Origin: Neckera pumila
Taxonomy: Eukaryota; Streptophyta; Bryopsida; Hypnales; Neckeraceae
NCBI GenBank assembly: GCA_963969595.1
Contig: OZ018409.1
Span: 26,549,282-26,613,281, forward strand
Length of the DNA stretch: 64,000 nt
Direction of reading: 5' to 3'
The position numbers and the translations under genes were made by a program. Below the pieces are notes generated by a model, which saw only the letters and a program-made list of their open reading frames with translations, searched no databases and was not told where the DNA came from. Positions 46,980 through 58,816 of this stretch are shown piece by piece (positions within the stretch are counted from its first letter, which is position 1; each line of letters opens with the position of its first letter).

Positions 46980-47071
46980 GTTTCAAAAAATCAAGACAAA
47001 AATTCAGCCCATAGGTACCTACCCAAAATCCTATTTGTCCCCAAAGGAACAATGGGCTTTTAGGGATTCAA
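46980..47071. mobile_element. B end of a TTAA-family element, decayed
   Basis: Subterminal 'aaaattcagcccataggtac' and 'ctatttgtccccaaaggaac' lead to GGGCTTTTAGGGATTCAA, in which the TTAA has become TTCAA. The A side was not found. Confidence 0.5.
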
Positions 47072-47511
47072 ATGATATTTGGGAGAAAAAAATAAAATTT
47101 TGACAGCCCGTATCGACTGTTTGCATAATCGGTCCAGATTTGGGAACAAGCTTGAATTGGCCCTCCAATGCCCTCAAATCTCCCCTAATGAACAAAAATG
47201 TATTTTAGGCAATCAAAGAAAGAAAAACGTGTAGCTTGCCATTTAGAAATTTTAAATACGGCGAGTCTATTTTTTCCATTGCAATTTTATATTCGGTTTA
47301 ATAAATTTTCTACATCACATTGAAACCATAGACAATGAATGTAGAATACTTCAAACTTTTATATTCTACACCAACATAGGTACTTTCAATCCTAATATGT
47401 CCTGTATTTTATACAAAGAAATATGTATAATATATTCTCCACAAAATTGTAAATTTGTAGTGAGTTGATGTTTGGCTCAAACATTTTAAAATTTTCAATA
47501 GTATATGAATA

Positions 47512-47859
47512 TAATCCTAAAAGGACCATTTTCCCTATAGGAGGCAAAGGAAAGTTTGGGCATGTACCTATATATCGATTTTTGGCAAGATTTTTTAAAT
47601 TTATTTAATACAAGAGAACAAATTCTCTTTTTAGGAATATGTGTATTTTTTCAATTGGTGCCATAGAAAAAAACCTGTGGGATCCAAGTTGTAATCTATG
47701 TCTTATAGACTGGACATTTTTTGAGGCATTTCAAACAATTGAAACAAAAGGAATTGTGGCCACACTTCTATATGTCCAAAGAATCCATTTAGAATAGTCA
47801 TGACTATATTTAAAATTGTCCAAATAAGAATTTGAGCATGATTTTCATTACTAATTTGT
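47512..47859. mobile_element. B-end fragment of a TTAA-family element
   Basis: AATCCTAAAAGGACCATTTTCCC followed by 'tgggcatgtacctat' and 'tttttcaattggtgcc' is a diverged B end reading inward. It is cut after about 350 bp by the intact copy that starts at 47860. Confidence 0.5.
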
Positions 47860-48781
47860 TTAACCCCTAAAGGCCCATTGTTTGTTTAGGGGACAAATGT
47901 GATTTCAGCAATTACCTATGGATTGAGTTTTTGCTTTGATGTTTTGAATTTCTTTTTTAAGATAGAAAAAATGCCAAGCTTTGTAATATTATAATTCTTT
48001 TTTCAATCGGTGCCCGGGAACAAAAGTTATGCCCAAATAAGCTCAAACAGCGATAAGGGGGCAACAAAAACAATTTTGCAAAAATTTTAATTTAAAAAAA
48101 ATAAAAATTCTTATAGATTATATTTTTTCTATCTAGAAAGCTTTGATTCATTTCATTTGGATGTTTTATGAGAAAGTTATGGACAATCTTGTTTTTTGGG
48201 CAATTAGAGCATCTTCTTGAAAAAATAACTTGTAGGATTCATTTCGGAATGCAATTTTTGCAATTTTTCAAAAAAAAGTTCCACATGGTTTAGTTCTTTT
48301 GCTAAAACAATCTCACCATTGGGATTAGTGCATTTTAATTCCATCTAAAAGATGTTAATATTTTAGATATTCCTTTTATCTCATACCTACTGCTATTTAA
48401 CAATTTTTTTAAGAATGAAAATTAAGTTTTTCTGAACTTTTTTCTTTCCCTAGACTCTCAAATCAATTCTCCGCTATAAATATTTAAAGCTCAAAACTCT
48501 ATTGTACAAAAAATTTAAGTTAAAAATGTTCAAAGTCAAAAAGTCTGGTCCCGCAATGTGCTAAAAAACTTGTTTTTTTCCACTTTAAACGTAGAGATCT
48601 TGCAATTTGTGCGGTCCAAAATTCTGAAATTTTTTCCACACATTCTCATACTAGTGAGGTGTAAGATCCTATGGTTAGATGTGTAAAAAAAACATTTTTC
48701 AATTTTTTTTCTCTTTGCTATAGAAATGGCAGTTTTGGGTGTTTTTTGGCAAAAAAAAGGCCTTGGACCTTTAGGGGTTAA
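47860..48781. mobile_element. Full-length TTAA-flanked piggyBac-like MITE (B to A)
   Basis: Starts TTAACCCCTAAAGGCCCATTG and ends GGCCTTGGACCTTTAGGGGTTAA; 922 bp with TTAA at both borders. The interior includes 'ggtgcccgggaacaaaag' and 'tctaaccataggatcttaca' (reverse strand). No coding frame except a 112-residue minus frame without a domain. Confidence 0.82.
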
Positions 48782-49429
48782 ATTTACGTAGCGTCTTGTT
48801 GGAGTAAAAAGTAGATTCAAGGTGCTCTTCTCATATTTTTTTGGACACCATATGAATAAACTATGAGTTCCCAAAATTGAAGCAAAGCCTTCGTGTTTTT
48901 GAAGGCTTATAAATTAGACAAGAATGTAAATGAGACATTTTTATAAACCAGTCAATGGCTCTATGATTGTAGTTACATTACATTACAATAACACATCATT
49001 TGTTGTCTAAAGAAGAATTTTCTAAGAATAAGAATATTGAGAGCCAAATAGAAGTAACATAGTGAAATTTGCATTACTTACTTCAAAGGTAATTGCTGAT
49101 GGCTTTTGTAGACAAACTTGGCACAGTGCTTGACCAGCATGTTCATCATGGAAACTAACTACGCCCAATGAAACTAATAAGTTATAGCTTGGTCAGACTG
49201 AGACAAAATGCTTTCTTTCTCAGTTTCCTCAACTTTGGATGATGAAGTTGGAATTGTAATTGTATAGCCTCCATGGTGCAAAGGATCTACCTTGTTGTTC
49301 AATATTGGGCTAAGCTTATATGAAAATAAATTCAATGAAAATATATTAGTGGCGCCACTATGTGCATCAATGGCAATATGAAAGGCTATCAAAAAGAATT
49401 TGTCACAAAAGGAGACTGAGGCTCCATGA
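48782..49429. other. AT-rich DNA before the copia element, no gene recognised
   Basis: Short frames only (49174-49392 -). It ends at the copia target site CATGA (49425-49429). Confidence 0.45.
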
Positions 49430-49653
49430 TGTTAAGAAACGTAGTGTGAACGCTCACCATAATATGGTGAGTGACACTTGTCACTAGGATTAGAGGAAAT
49501 CTTCTTAGACAAATAGGAAAAGACAACTATTCATTGTCTCTCTCCTATTCTCCTTGTATATACTTCAAACACTAATGAAGTAAGGTATTATTTTGTGTGT
49601 GTATTTTGTTGTTCTTATGTTTTACAACTTTGTTTCGTTTTATACTCTCAACA
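49430..49653 (+). repeat. 5' LTR of the copia element
   Basis: 224 bp, TGTTAAG…CAACA, about nine mismatches from the 3' LTR by eye (roughly 96% identical). It contains the palindrome GCTCACCATAATATGGTGAGTG near the start and a TTGTATATAC box. TGTTATCAGCACG follows directly and resembles the tRNA primer-binding sites of plant copia elements. Confidence 0.95.
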
Positions 49654-50590
49654 TGTTATCAGCACGCTCTTTTAAATTGTTCGCGCACACGCTCTTATAC
49701 TTTTATTTACAATTTTCAGTTTAGAATTTTTTTTAGAGGGAGCTTGGCAAGCCCCCCCCCCCCCCCCCCCCCCCATCTCTTTCTGCTTGAGTTGCACTCC
49801 CTCCTGCCGCCTCCGTCTCTTTCCCGACCCCCCCGCCTGGCCCTCCCTCCTGCTGCCTCCGTCTCCTCCCCGACCCCCAGCCTGGCACTCCAGCCTTCCC
49901 CGCCTGCTCCCCCCTGCGTCTCCTCTCCGACCACCCAGCTTGGCACTCCAGCCTTCTTGGCCTGCACCCCCTTCGTCTCTTCCCAACCTCGCTTCTCAAC
50001 CTCCTCCTTCCCCTTTGGCAGGACTCTCCACCTTGTTCGACTCACCCCTTCCCTCCCGGCCTTCTCCTTCATTTTTATTTTTATTTTTCCTCTTGTGCGA
50101 CTTTTCTTGTCCATTTTTTGTTTCCACTTCTTTTGAAGCTCTCCCCCTTCGTCTCCTTTCCCCTATTCTCTAAACCGCTTCAACCAACACTTTGTCACTT
50201 CAAGTTTTTTTTAGTTTCTTCTCCAAACCCCAACTATTTTATTTTATTTTATTTTCATTTTTCATTTATAATTTCCATATATCTTTATCTTCATCCTTCT
50301 ATTTTTCTTTATCTTTATTTTTCATCTTTATCTTTATTTTATTATTCCTTACTTACTACTTACTATTTACTACTTACTACTTACTACTACTTACTTACTT
50401 TTTATTACTTACTATTTACTATTTACTTTTTACTTTTTACTATTTACTATTTACTATTTATTCTTTACTAGTTTTATTTTTATTTTATTTTATCTTTATT
50501 TTTATCTCCAATTTGATCTTTATCTTTATCTTTTTATATAAACTCTATTTTTTTTTAAAACCCTAATTTCTCCCCGTAGTTATTTTCATT
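49654..50590 (+). other. Untranslated leader of the copia element
   Basis: A pyrimidine-rich leader with a 23-base poly(C) (49752-49774), Pro/Ser-coding CCTCC runs to about 50050, and a (TACTTACTAT)-type low-complexity block (50345-50475). A telomere-box-like AAACCCTAA (50560-50568) lies just before the gag start. The long frames in this region are composition artefacts. Confidence 0.7.
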
Positions 50591-50597
50591 GTACAAC

Positions 50598-53500
50598 ATG
50601 ACTACTTCAACTTCTTCCGTTGCTACATCCACTACTATTCCAGTCTCTGCTACCGCTATCGAGGCACCACGACTTCAACCTCTTCTATTTCCACCGTTGG
50701 CAGTTGATGGAAGTAACTATCTTTTATGGGCAAAGACTGTAAAAGCCCACATTTATGCGGAGCAATTATCAGACTGTATTATATTTGACGGAGATTCTAC
50801 TGTAAGTGATACCATTTCCCCTGCTATTTCTTGGAAAACTTTATTGTTACTTCGCCGCTACCTTATTTCTTCACTACAACATCAGTATTTAGAAATAGAC
50901 AAACCTAATGAACTTTGGAAAAAGCTCAAATCCCGTTTTGATCACCAGAAGACTATTTTTCTTCCTAGAGCATTACATGACTGGACTCACTTACGAGTGT
51001 TGGACTTTCCTACATTTGTTGCTTTCAACAATGAGTTGTATCGTATTGTGTCACAACTACGGTTATGACGTCAAACTATAACCGAATCTGAAATGATTGA
51101 GAAAAGCCTCTCAACATTTTCACCTGTTTCTGCTGTACTAGCCCAACAGTATAGAAATATGAAATTTGAAAATCACTCAGATCTTATGTCTCTATTACTC
51201 TTTGCTGAAAAGCAAAACGAGATCCTCTTGCAAAATGCAGAGGCCCGTCCTCTTGGAACAACGGTTCTAGAATCCCATGCTGTCAAGGTTTCTACTATGA
51301 AACCTAAACCACAAAAACATCGCTTTAAACCACGTCATAGACAAACCGGTAGCTACAGCCGTGACAACCAGCATGGCCAGAGAAAAAATACCACTTCCTC
51401 TACTAATAATTGCGGTAAGCTTCCATCAAAGACGCATTGTTGTCACAAATGTGGCAGAGTAGGACATTTGACAAATATATGTCGAACATCAGACTACTTT
51501 GTCAAAATGTTTCAAGAAAACAAGAAACTTCGAGCTCAAGGTCGTGAAGTCCACACCATGGATGCGTCTATGGATCCATATGGCGATAACGATAGAGAAA
51601 CCTATGTTGCTGAGGGATACCTCCACTGGTGAGTCTTGTGATCCGTTCCTTGACTCTGCAACTACTCATTCAATCCTGCAGGATAAGCAGTTTTTTGATG
51701 CTAATAATTTATCAAATTGGCAAACCAGAAATTTAATGACCATGGCTAGATCAAATGTGTTTCGTTTCCAGGAGGGACCAGCAAAGGTGACATTGTCTGA
51801 GGGCACCACCATTACATGCACGTGTGCCATGTATTCCCCCTCTACGCCTCGGAGCCTGATCAGCTATCGAGATGTGTGCATCAACGGTTTCCACCTCTCG
51901 ACTAGAATTATAGGTAGGCGAGAGGCTCTGAATTTTGTACAGAATAATAAAGTTGTGGAAATAGCCTTTACTGCGGCAAATGGCTTGTACCGGATTCCAA
52001 TCTGGCCACATATTATTTCTAGTTTTGTTGTATCTTTTAAAGATAATCAAACTTCTCTTTGGCATGGAAGATTGGGCCATCCAGGCTCTACTTTATTTTG
52101 CAGAATTCTTCTATGCGTTGTTGGTCATAATTTGCAACCAGCAGATGTTAATTCTATGACAATTTGTCATGCATGTGTACAAGGCAAGTTAATTGCCAGA
52201 CCATTTTCATGGAACCTTCCCCATGAATTGCCACCAATGTTATCCAGACTTCAAGGTGATATTTGTGATCTAATATCTCCTATGTCTGGACCATTCCGAT
52301 ATTTTTTGGTTTTGGTTGATGCATCAGGCAAACAATCACACGTATCTCTGTTATCTTCTTGAAATTTAGCTTTTGCTAATTTACTTTCTATGCTTATCCG
52401 TTTTAAAGCTCATTTTTCCGATTATCCAATCAAAACATTATGAATGGATAATGCTCAAGAATTTCGGTCAAAATCTTTTGAAGATTATTGCACTGCCACA
52501 GGAATTGAGTTGACATATTCTGTGTCATATGAACATGCTCAAAATGACTTAGCGGAGTCATTTATTAACCGGATTCAGCTCATCACGAGGGCATTTCTTC
52601 TTCATGCAAAATTGCCCTCATATATGTGGGGACATGCAGTTTTACATGTTGCAAATCTAATTCGCCTTCGTCCTTCTTCTGTGGAGATTGCTTCTTCACA
52701 AGAATTGCTCTCGGGACGCGTTCTCAAGTATCCCATTTACGAGTATTTGGTTGTCGTGTATGGGTTCCCGTTCCAGAACCTCAATGCTACACTATTAACA
52801 ATCATTGACAAGAAAGGATTTATGTCAGCTTTGACTCTCCAAGTATAATTCGTTACATTATTCCATCAACTGGTACATTACTCCGTACTCGATTTGCTAA
52901 TTGTCGATTTGAAGAAGATATATTTCCATCTTTTAAAGGAGGCGCATCTTCTCAAGAAACTTCCACTGGCATCATTTTTCAAGCACCTCAGACATTTACA
53001 TCAAATCCAGACCCAAGAACGTCTATGGCTGAAACTGAAGTTTTAAAGATTTTGCATTTGCAACAGATTGCCAATCAAACGCCTGATGGATTTCATGATG
53101 CGACACGGATTACTCGAAATCCGTTGAATGACGCTCATAATCTTCCTGCTCGGATCATTGTACCAGATATTATAACAACTTCAACTCCTCAATTGACAGG
53201 CAAACTCGCGGACCAGATAAACAGCCATGTAAACGCAAACTTCTTCCAGATGTTGTTGATCTTTCTTCACTTATAGCAGATACGGATAATTTTACAAAAT
53301 CATTTGTAAGCGACTGTCTATCAACATTTCAAGGCAATATTTTTGTTCAAGAGCAAGAACAGCGTAAGTTGAACACAGAATTATCTGTGATGTACTGCGG
53401 TACAGGAAATGTATGGAATAGGGCAAATATGGACATCAATGATTCCTTCATTTGTATGATTGCAGAAAATTTTTCTTGCGAGAAAGATGATCTCAAACCT

Positions 53501-55117
53501 TGTACAATTGACGAAACGATGCGTCGCTCTGATTGGTCAAAGTGGAAAGTTGCTATTGAGGAGGAGTATGCTTCTTTAAATAAAAAACAAGTGTTTGGTC
53601 CTATTGTAGACAATCTCACTGCTCGCCCTCTTGGATACAAGCTGGTATTTGTTTGCAAACGTAATGACAAAGGACACATTATTTGATACAAAGTCCGTTT
53701 GGTTGCTCAAGGTTTTACTCAAAAATTTGATATTGATTATGATATCATGTATTCTCCAATTATGGATTCGATTACATTCCGATATCTTCTTGGAATGACA
53801 GTTCATGCTATTCTTGATATGCATCTTATGGATGTAGTAACATCCTATCTATATGGCTCCCTACATGCTAATATTTATATGAAAGTGCCTCCTGATCTTG
53901 AGATCACTAGCCCACATTCATCTACTTCAGGCAAATATCATGGCGTTAAATTACAATGTGTACTGTACGGTTTCAAACAATCTGGACGTATATGATATCA
54001 ACGACTGCGACAATTTTTTCTTGAGCATCATTTTATAAATGATGCATTACTTCCATGTCTCTTTATCAAAAGAGACAAAGATGGATTTGTTATTATCGCC
54101 GTCTATATTGATGATTTGAACCTTATGGGCACCAAATCTACATGTGCTGCAGCTACTCAATTGCTTATTTGTGAGTTTGAGATGAAACTACTTGGCAAAA
54201 CTACTTTTTGCATTGGTTTACAGGTTTTACATATGAAAGATGGTAGCATCTTTCTTTCTCAAACCACTTATATCAACCAAATTCTCAAACGATTCAACAT
54301 GATTGATGCTTATCCTCTATCTACAGCTATGGTTGGTCGTAGTGCTAAAGATGATGATCTTTATCGCCCTTGCGAGGAGGAGGAGGAACTATTGAGTGAA
54401 CAATATCCATACCTCGCAGCGATTGGAGCACTCTTATATTTGGCTACGTCTACAAGACTTGACATTGCATTTGCAGTTAGTGTCTTTGCAAGACATAGTT
54501 CTAAACCGACACACCGACATTGGAATGGCATCAAATATCTTTTTCATTACTTGAAAGGAACTGAAGATTTGGGACTACATTACAGTCGATCTACAGATTC
54601 AAAACTGGTTGGATAAGCTGATACTAGATATAGGTCTAATCTGGCAACCTCCAAATCTCAAACAGATTATTTTTTCTTACGACATGGAGCTGCAATTTCT
54701 TGAAAATCAATGAAGCAAACAATTATTGCAACATCATCTAATCATGCAAAAATTATTGCTTTGCATGAAGCATTTCAGAAATGCATTTGGCTACGGTCAA
54801 TTGATAATTTTATTCAAACAAACTGTGGATTATCACATGATGATTCTCCAACTGTCTTATATAAAGACAATAGTGCTTGTGTTGCACAAATGCAAGTAGG
54901 TTTTGTTAAGGGTGATTGAACAAAACATATTGTTCCAAAGTATTTTAGTTTTACACACGACTTGAATACTAACAAAGCAGTTGAAATCAAGAAAGTTTCA
55001 TCAACTGATAATCTTGCTGATCTCTTCACTAAGGCTCTTCCATTATCTATTCATCGCCGACTCATTTATGGCATTGGCATGAGGCGACTTAGTATTTTGG
55101 AGCAAGACATTCAATAA
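50598..55117 (+). pseudogene. copia gag-pol polyprotein, broken
   Basis: Gag starts at ATG 50598 and ends with the zinc knuckle CHKCGRVGHLTNIC. Then come protease (FLDSATTHS), GAG-pre-integrase (HGRLGHPG), integrase with Asp in GDICD, Asp in MDNAQEF and Glu in LAESF, reverse transcriptase (KVRLVAQGF, DVVTSYLYGSL, YIDD) and RNase H, ending at TAA 55115-55117. Frame changes occur near 51590-51640 (gag to pol), 52740 and 53200. In-frame stops are TGA 51066, 52360, 52441, 52806, 53684, 53993, 54701 and 54917, and TAA 54614. Most TGAs fall where the family has Arg or Trp, as cytosine deamination would give. All identifiable catalytic acids remain. Confidence 0.92.
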
Positions 55118-55329
55118 ATGTGTAAACCTTTTGATATCCTTTTATAGTTTTTTCCCATTAGGTTTTGCTATGAGAATGGATTGATAAAGGTGTTGTGCTC
55201 TTTTTCCTTCATCTGTGATTTTCTCCTTAATCATAATCAAGGTTTTCCCAGATAAGGTTTTAATGAGGCAGCATCCGTAAACATACGGATATTATACTGA
55301 AAAAGGTGGGGTTGTGGTGAGAACCACGG

Positions 55330-55570
55330 TTTTGGGAACCAATGTTGGAGCTTGTTAACCATCTTGGGGTGCCCTGCATCTTGTCACATCACAGCTCAAG
55401 GGTAGGGTAGCGGGTCGACTGCTTATTCCTGCCTCACTAGCAATGCCAAGCCGCGGGTTCCCCGAATCAGTCGATGAGGCCAACAAGTATCGAACCTCGG
55501 ACCGATTGGTTGACCACTGACGTATAAAACCAACCGACCAAGTCCACGACTTGGCGACAGTGACCAACTT
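55330..55570 (-). mobile_element. Possible tRNA-derived SINE inside the copia element
   Basis: On the minus strand, TGGTCGGTTGG (55530-55540) and GGTTCGATACT (55486-55496) resemble the A and B boxes of an RNA polymerase III promoter at tRNA-like spacing (about 33 bases apart). The segment is GC-rich, unlike the rest of the element, and lies between pol and the 3' LTR where nothing is expected. No tail or target duplication was recognised. Confidence 0.4.
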
Positions 55571-55648
55571 CTAACTGATTATATAGACTTCATTAAATAC
55601 ATCATATTAAATTTTTATTTTACTACTATTATGTTGAGCGAGGAGGAG

Positions 55649-55872
55649 TGTTAAGAAATGTAGTGTGAACGCTCACCATAATATGGTGAGTGACACTTGT
55701 CACTAGAATTAGAGGAAATCTTCTTAGATGAATAGGAGAAGACAACTATTCATTGTCTCTCTCCTATTCTCCTTGTATATACTTCAAACACTAATGAAGT
55801 AAGGTATTCTTTTGTGTGTGTATTTTGTTGTTCTTATATTTTACAACTTTGTTTTGTTTTATACTTTCAACA
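55649..55872 (+). repeat. 3' LTR of the copia element
   Basis: 224 bp, TGTTAAG…CAACA, matching the 5' LTR with about nine substitutions, most of them transitions. Preceded by the purine-rich GCGAGGAGGAG. Confidence 0.95.
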
Positions 55873-56655
55873 CACGAATTCAAAGGAAGTTTTCAACATT
55901 CAAGATTCCAGAAAAGGAAACTGCAAATCACAATGTTTATGACTTTGCAGAAAAGGAATTCCGTAAAAGGAAAATGTAAATCATTTAACCAAGACTCCAG
56001 ATTTTGGAAAGGAACTGAAAATTGTAACCAGGACTCTGCACCAAAAAACAATTACGTGAAAGGAAATCATCGCTTATAACCTCATACAAGGGAATTGTAC
56101 TCCATCATTGCAGCCCAAATGGGAGCAAGCACATTGCAATAATTTGTACTAACTTAGTAGTTCACCAATGAACATTTCAATACTTAAAAGTACACTACTA
56201 ATATAATTATCCAGGTTATGATTTCCAAGTTATTTATTATCAGGATTCCATATAAAATGATTAAGAAAAAGGAAATTGCAAATTGTAACTAGGTCTCTAA
56301 AGAAAAAGAAATTGTATTCACGTTAATTAAGACTTGTTTAAAAGAAAGAAATCACATTGAGTATTGTTTTATAAGTTAAAATCCTATCAAGGATTCAAAC
56401 TAATGACGGCTTCCTTAAAAAAGCTAGAATTTTGTAAAATTTTCTAGAATCCTTCCTTAGTCCCTATATAGCCTTAGCATTTATTTATAGAATAGGATCT
56501 AAATGAAATAATAGGAGCCACTTGCGCCATGTCCTTTAGTACTTATTGGACTGCTTTGGTTGAAACTTGAATTTTTATTTTTGTCCATTTAGCTTGTGGA
56601 ATGCCTATGTATTCATGAACGGCTTCATTTATCTATTTATTGTCCATGAACATCA
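55873..56655. other. AT-rich DNA, no gene recognised
   Basis: Contains loosely repeated 'aaaaggaaa.tg.aaatc' words (55905-56070 and 56265-56360). No coding signal. Confidence 0.4.
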
Positions 56656-57563
56656 TTAACCCCTAAAGGACCATTGTCCGTTTGGGGGACAAATGGGATT
56701 TCGGGCAGGTACCTACGAGCTGAATTTTTGTCGTGATCTTTTGAAACTTTTTTTCAAGATAGAAAAACTGATTTGCTTTGTGGGAATATAATTTTTTTTT
56801 CAATCGGTGCCCGGGAACAAAAGTTATGACCAAATAAGCTCAAAACAGGGGAGAAGGGGCAGCAAAAAAATTTTGCACAAAAATTTAATTTAAAAATTTT
56901 TTTTTGTCCTTGCAGATTATATTTTTGCCCTATTTGGGAAGCTCTGATTCATTTCATTTGGATTTTTTATGAGAAAATTATGGACAATCTTGTTTTTTGG
57001 GCAATTAGAGCATCTTCTTGAAAAAAATAACTTGTAGGATTCATTTTGGAATGCAGTTTTTCCAAAAAAAAGTTCCACATGGTTTAGTTTTTTGCTAGAA
57101 CAATCTCACCATTGGGATAAGTGAATTTTAATTCCATCTAAAAGATATTAATATTTTAGATTTTCCTTCTATCTTGTATTATCTTCTACTTAACAATTTT
57201 TTTAAGAATGATAATTAAGTTTTTTTTAATTTCATTTTTTTCCCTAGATTCTCCACTACAAAGATTTAAAGCTCAGAACTTTGTAGTGCAAAACATTTAA
57301 GTTAAAAATGTTCAAAGTCAAAAAATCTAGTCCCGCAATGTGTTGAAAATCTTGTTTTTTTCACTTTAAACGCAGATATCTTGCAATCTGTGCGGTCAAA
57401 AATTCTGAAATTTTTTCCACACATTGTCATATTAGTTAGGTATAAAATCTTACAATTGAATGTGCAAAAAAATCAATTTTCAGATTTTTTTACTCTTTGC
57501 TTTAGAAATGGCAGTTTTGAGAATTTTTTGGCAGAAAAAAGGCCTTGGTCCTTTAGGGATTAA
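56656..57563. mobile_element. Full-length TTAA-flanked piggyBac-like MITE (B to A)
   Basis: Starts TTAACCCCTAAAGGACCATTG with the GTCCGTTTGGGGGAC hairpin and ends GGCCTTGGTCCTTTAGGGATTAA; 908 bp, TTAA at both borders. Confidence 0.82.
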
Positions 57564-57655
57564 AGTGGCTATTTTACATCCAATTGAGTATGACTTTGAT
57601 CCTTCTATATTTCATTAAGCACTGGTTACATGCTTAATTTGGAGGTTTTTTGTAC

Positions 57656-58566
57656 TTAACCTCTAAAGGCCCAAGGCCATTTTTCTGCCAAAAACATCCA
57701 AAATTGCCATTTCTTTAGCAAAGAGTGAAAAAAGTTTAAAATGCTTTTTTTGCACATCTAACCATAGGATCTTAATCTAACTAATATGAGAATGTGTGGA
57801 AAAAATTTCAGAATTTTTGACCACACAAATTGCAAGATATCTACATTTAAAGTAAAAAAAACAAGATTTTCAACACATTGTGGGACTAGATTTTTTGACT
57901 TTGAACAATTTTAACTTAAAATTTGTACGCTACAAAGTTTTGAGCTTTCAATGTTTATGGAGAATTGAGTTGAAAATCTACCCAAAAATAAAAAATTCAA
58001 AAAAAATTTATTTTCATTATTGAAAAAATTGTTAAGTAGAAGTAGGTATGAGGTAGAAGGAAAATCTAAAATATTCATATATTTTAGATGGAATTAAAAT
58101 GCACTAATCACAATGGTCAGATTGTTCTAGCAAGTAAAATTAACCATGAAAAAAAAAAAAAATTGAAAAATTTGAAAAATTGAATTCTACAAGTTATTTT
58201 TTTCAAAAAGATGCTCTAACTGTCCGAAAAACAAGAATGTCCATAACTTTCTCATAACAAATCCAAATGAAATGAATCAAAGCTTTTTGGATAGACAAAA
58301 AGTATAATCTATGAGAAAAAAAATACTAAAGAAAAAAAAAAAAAAATGCAAATTTTTTTTGCTGTCCGCCGTCCCCTATTTTGAGCTTATTTGGTCATAA
58401 CTTTTGTTCCCGGGCACCAATTGTGAAAAAATTAAATTTTATGAAGCTAATCAATTTTTCTACCATCAAAAAAAGTTTCAAAAAATCAGGAGAAAATTTC
58501 AACCCGTAGGTACCTGCCCGAAAACGCATTTGTCCCTCAAGGGGACAACGGGCTTTTAGGGGTTAA
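57656..58566. mobile_element. Full-length TTAA-flanked piggyBac-like MITE (A to B)
   Basis: Starts TTAACCTCTAAAGGCCCAAGG and ends GTCCCTCAAGGGGAC, then GGGCTTTTAGGGGTTAA; 911 bp. It is inverted relative to the copy 92 bp upstream. Confidence 0.82.
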
Positions 58567-58816
58567 TATGGATGAAATAATGATATCATAGACTATACAT
58601 GATTCAAATGTAACAAGAGCAATCTTCAAATTAAGGTTTCATATGTAGATTCAATTTGGAACTAGCGCAATTTTGGGCATGACATCCGTGACATTCATGT
58701 ACACAAAGCTTTGTAAACTAGGATTAGGTAGATTGAAGTTTTATGCCAATTCTGCCAATTTAACAAAATTGATTTTTCAATAGGAAAGCCTTCAAAGGAG
58801 ATTGGAAGGCTTTTAT

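Larger units (their letters stand above)
49430..55872 (+). mobile_element. Complete but inactive Ty1/copia LTR retrotransposon
   Basis: LTRs of 224 bp at 49430-49653 and 55649-55872, flanked by CATGA (49425-49429) and CACGA (55873-55877), a 5-bp target duplication with one change. A purine run GCGAGGAGGAG precedes the 3' LTR. Inside, in copia order, are gag, protease, integrase, reverse transcriptase and RNase H, so this is Copia and not Gypsy. A SINE-like segment lies between the end of pol and the 3' LTR. The LTR similarity suggests insertion later than most TTAA elements here, yet the coding part is dead. Confidence 0.95.

Noticed and set aside
49597..50566. Pro/Ser- and Leu/Tyr-rich frames of 117-179 residues
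   Set aside because: They fall in the copia leader, which is poly(C), pyrimidine-rich and TACTTA low-complexity sequence before the gag ATG.
55486..55540. Functional tRNA gene
   Set aside because: A- and B-box-like words are present but no complete cloverleaf or acceptor stem could be drawn, so SINE-like remains the better description.
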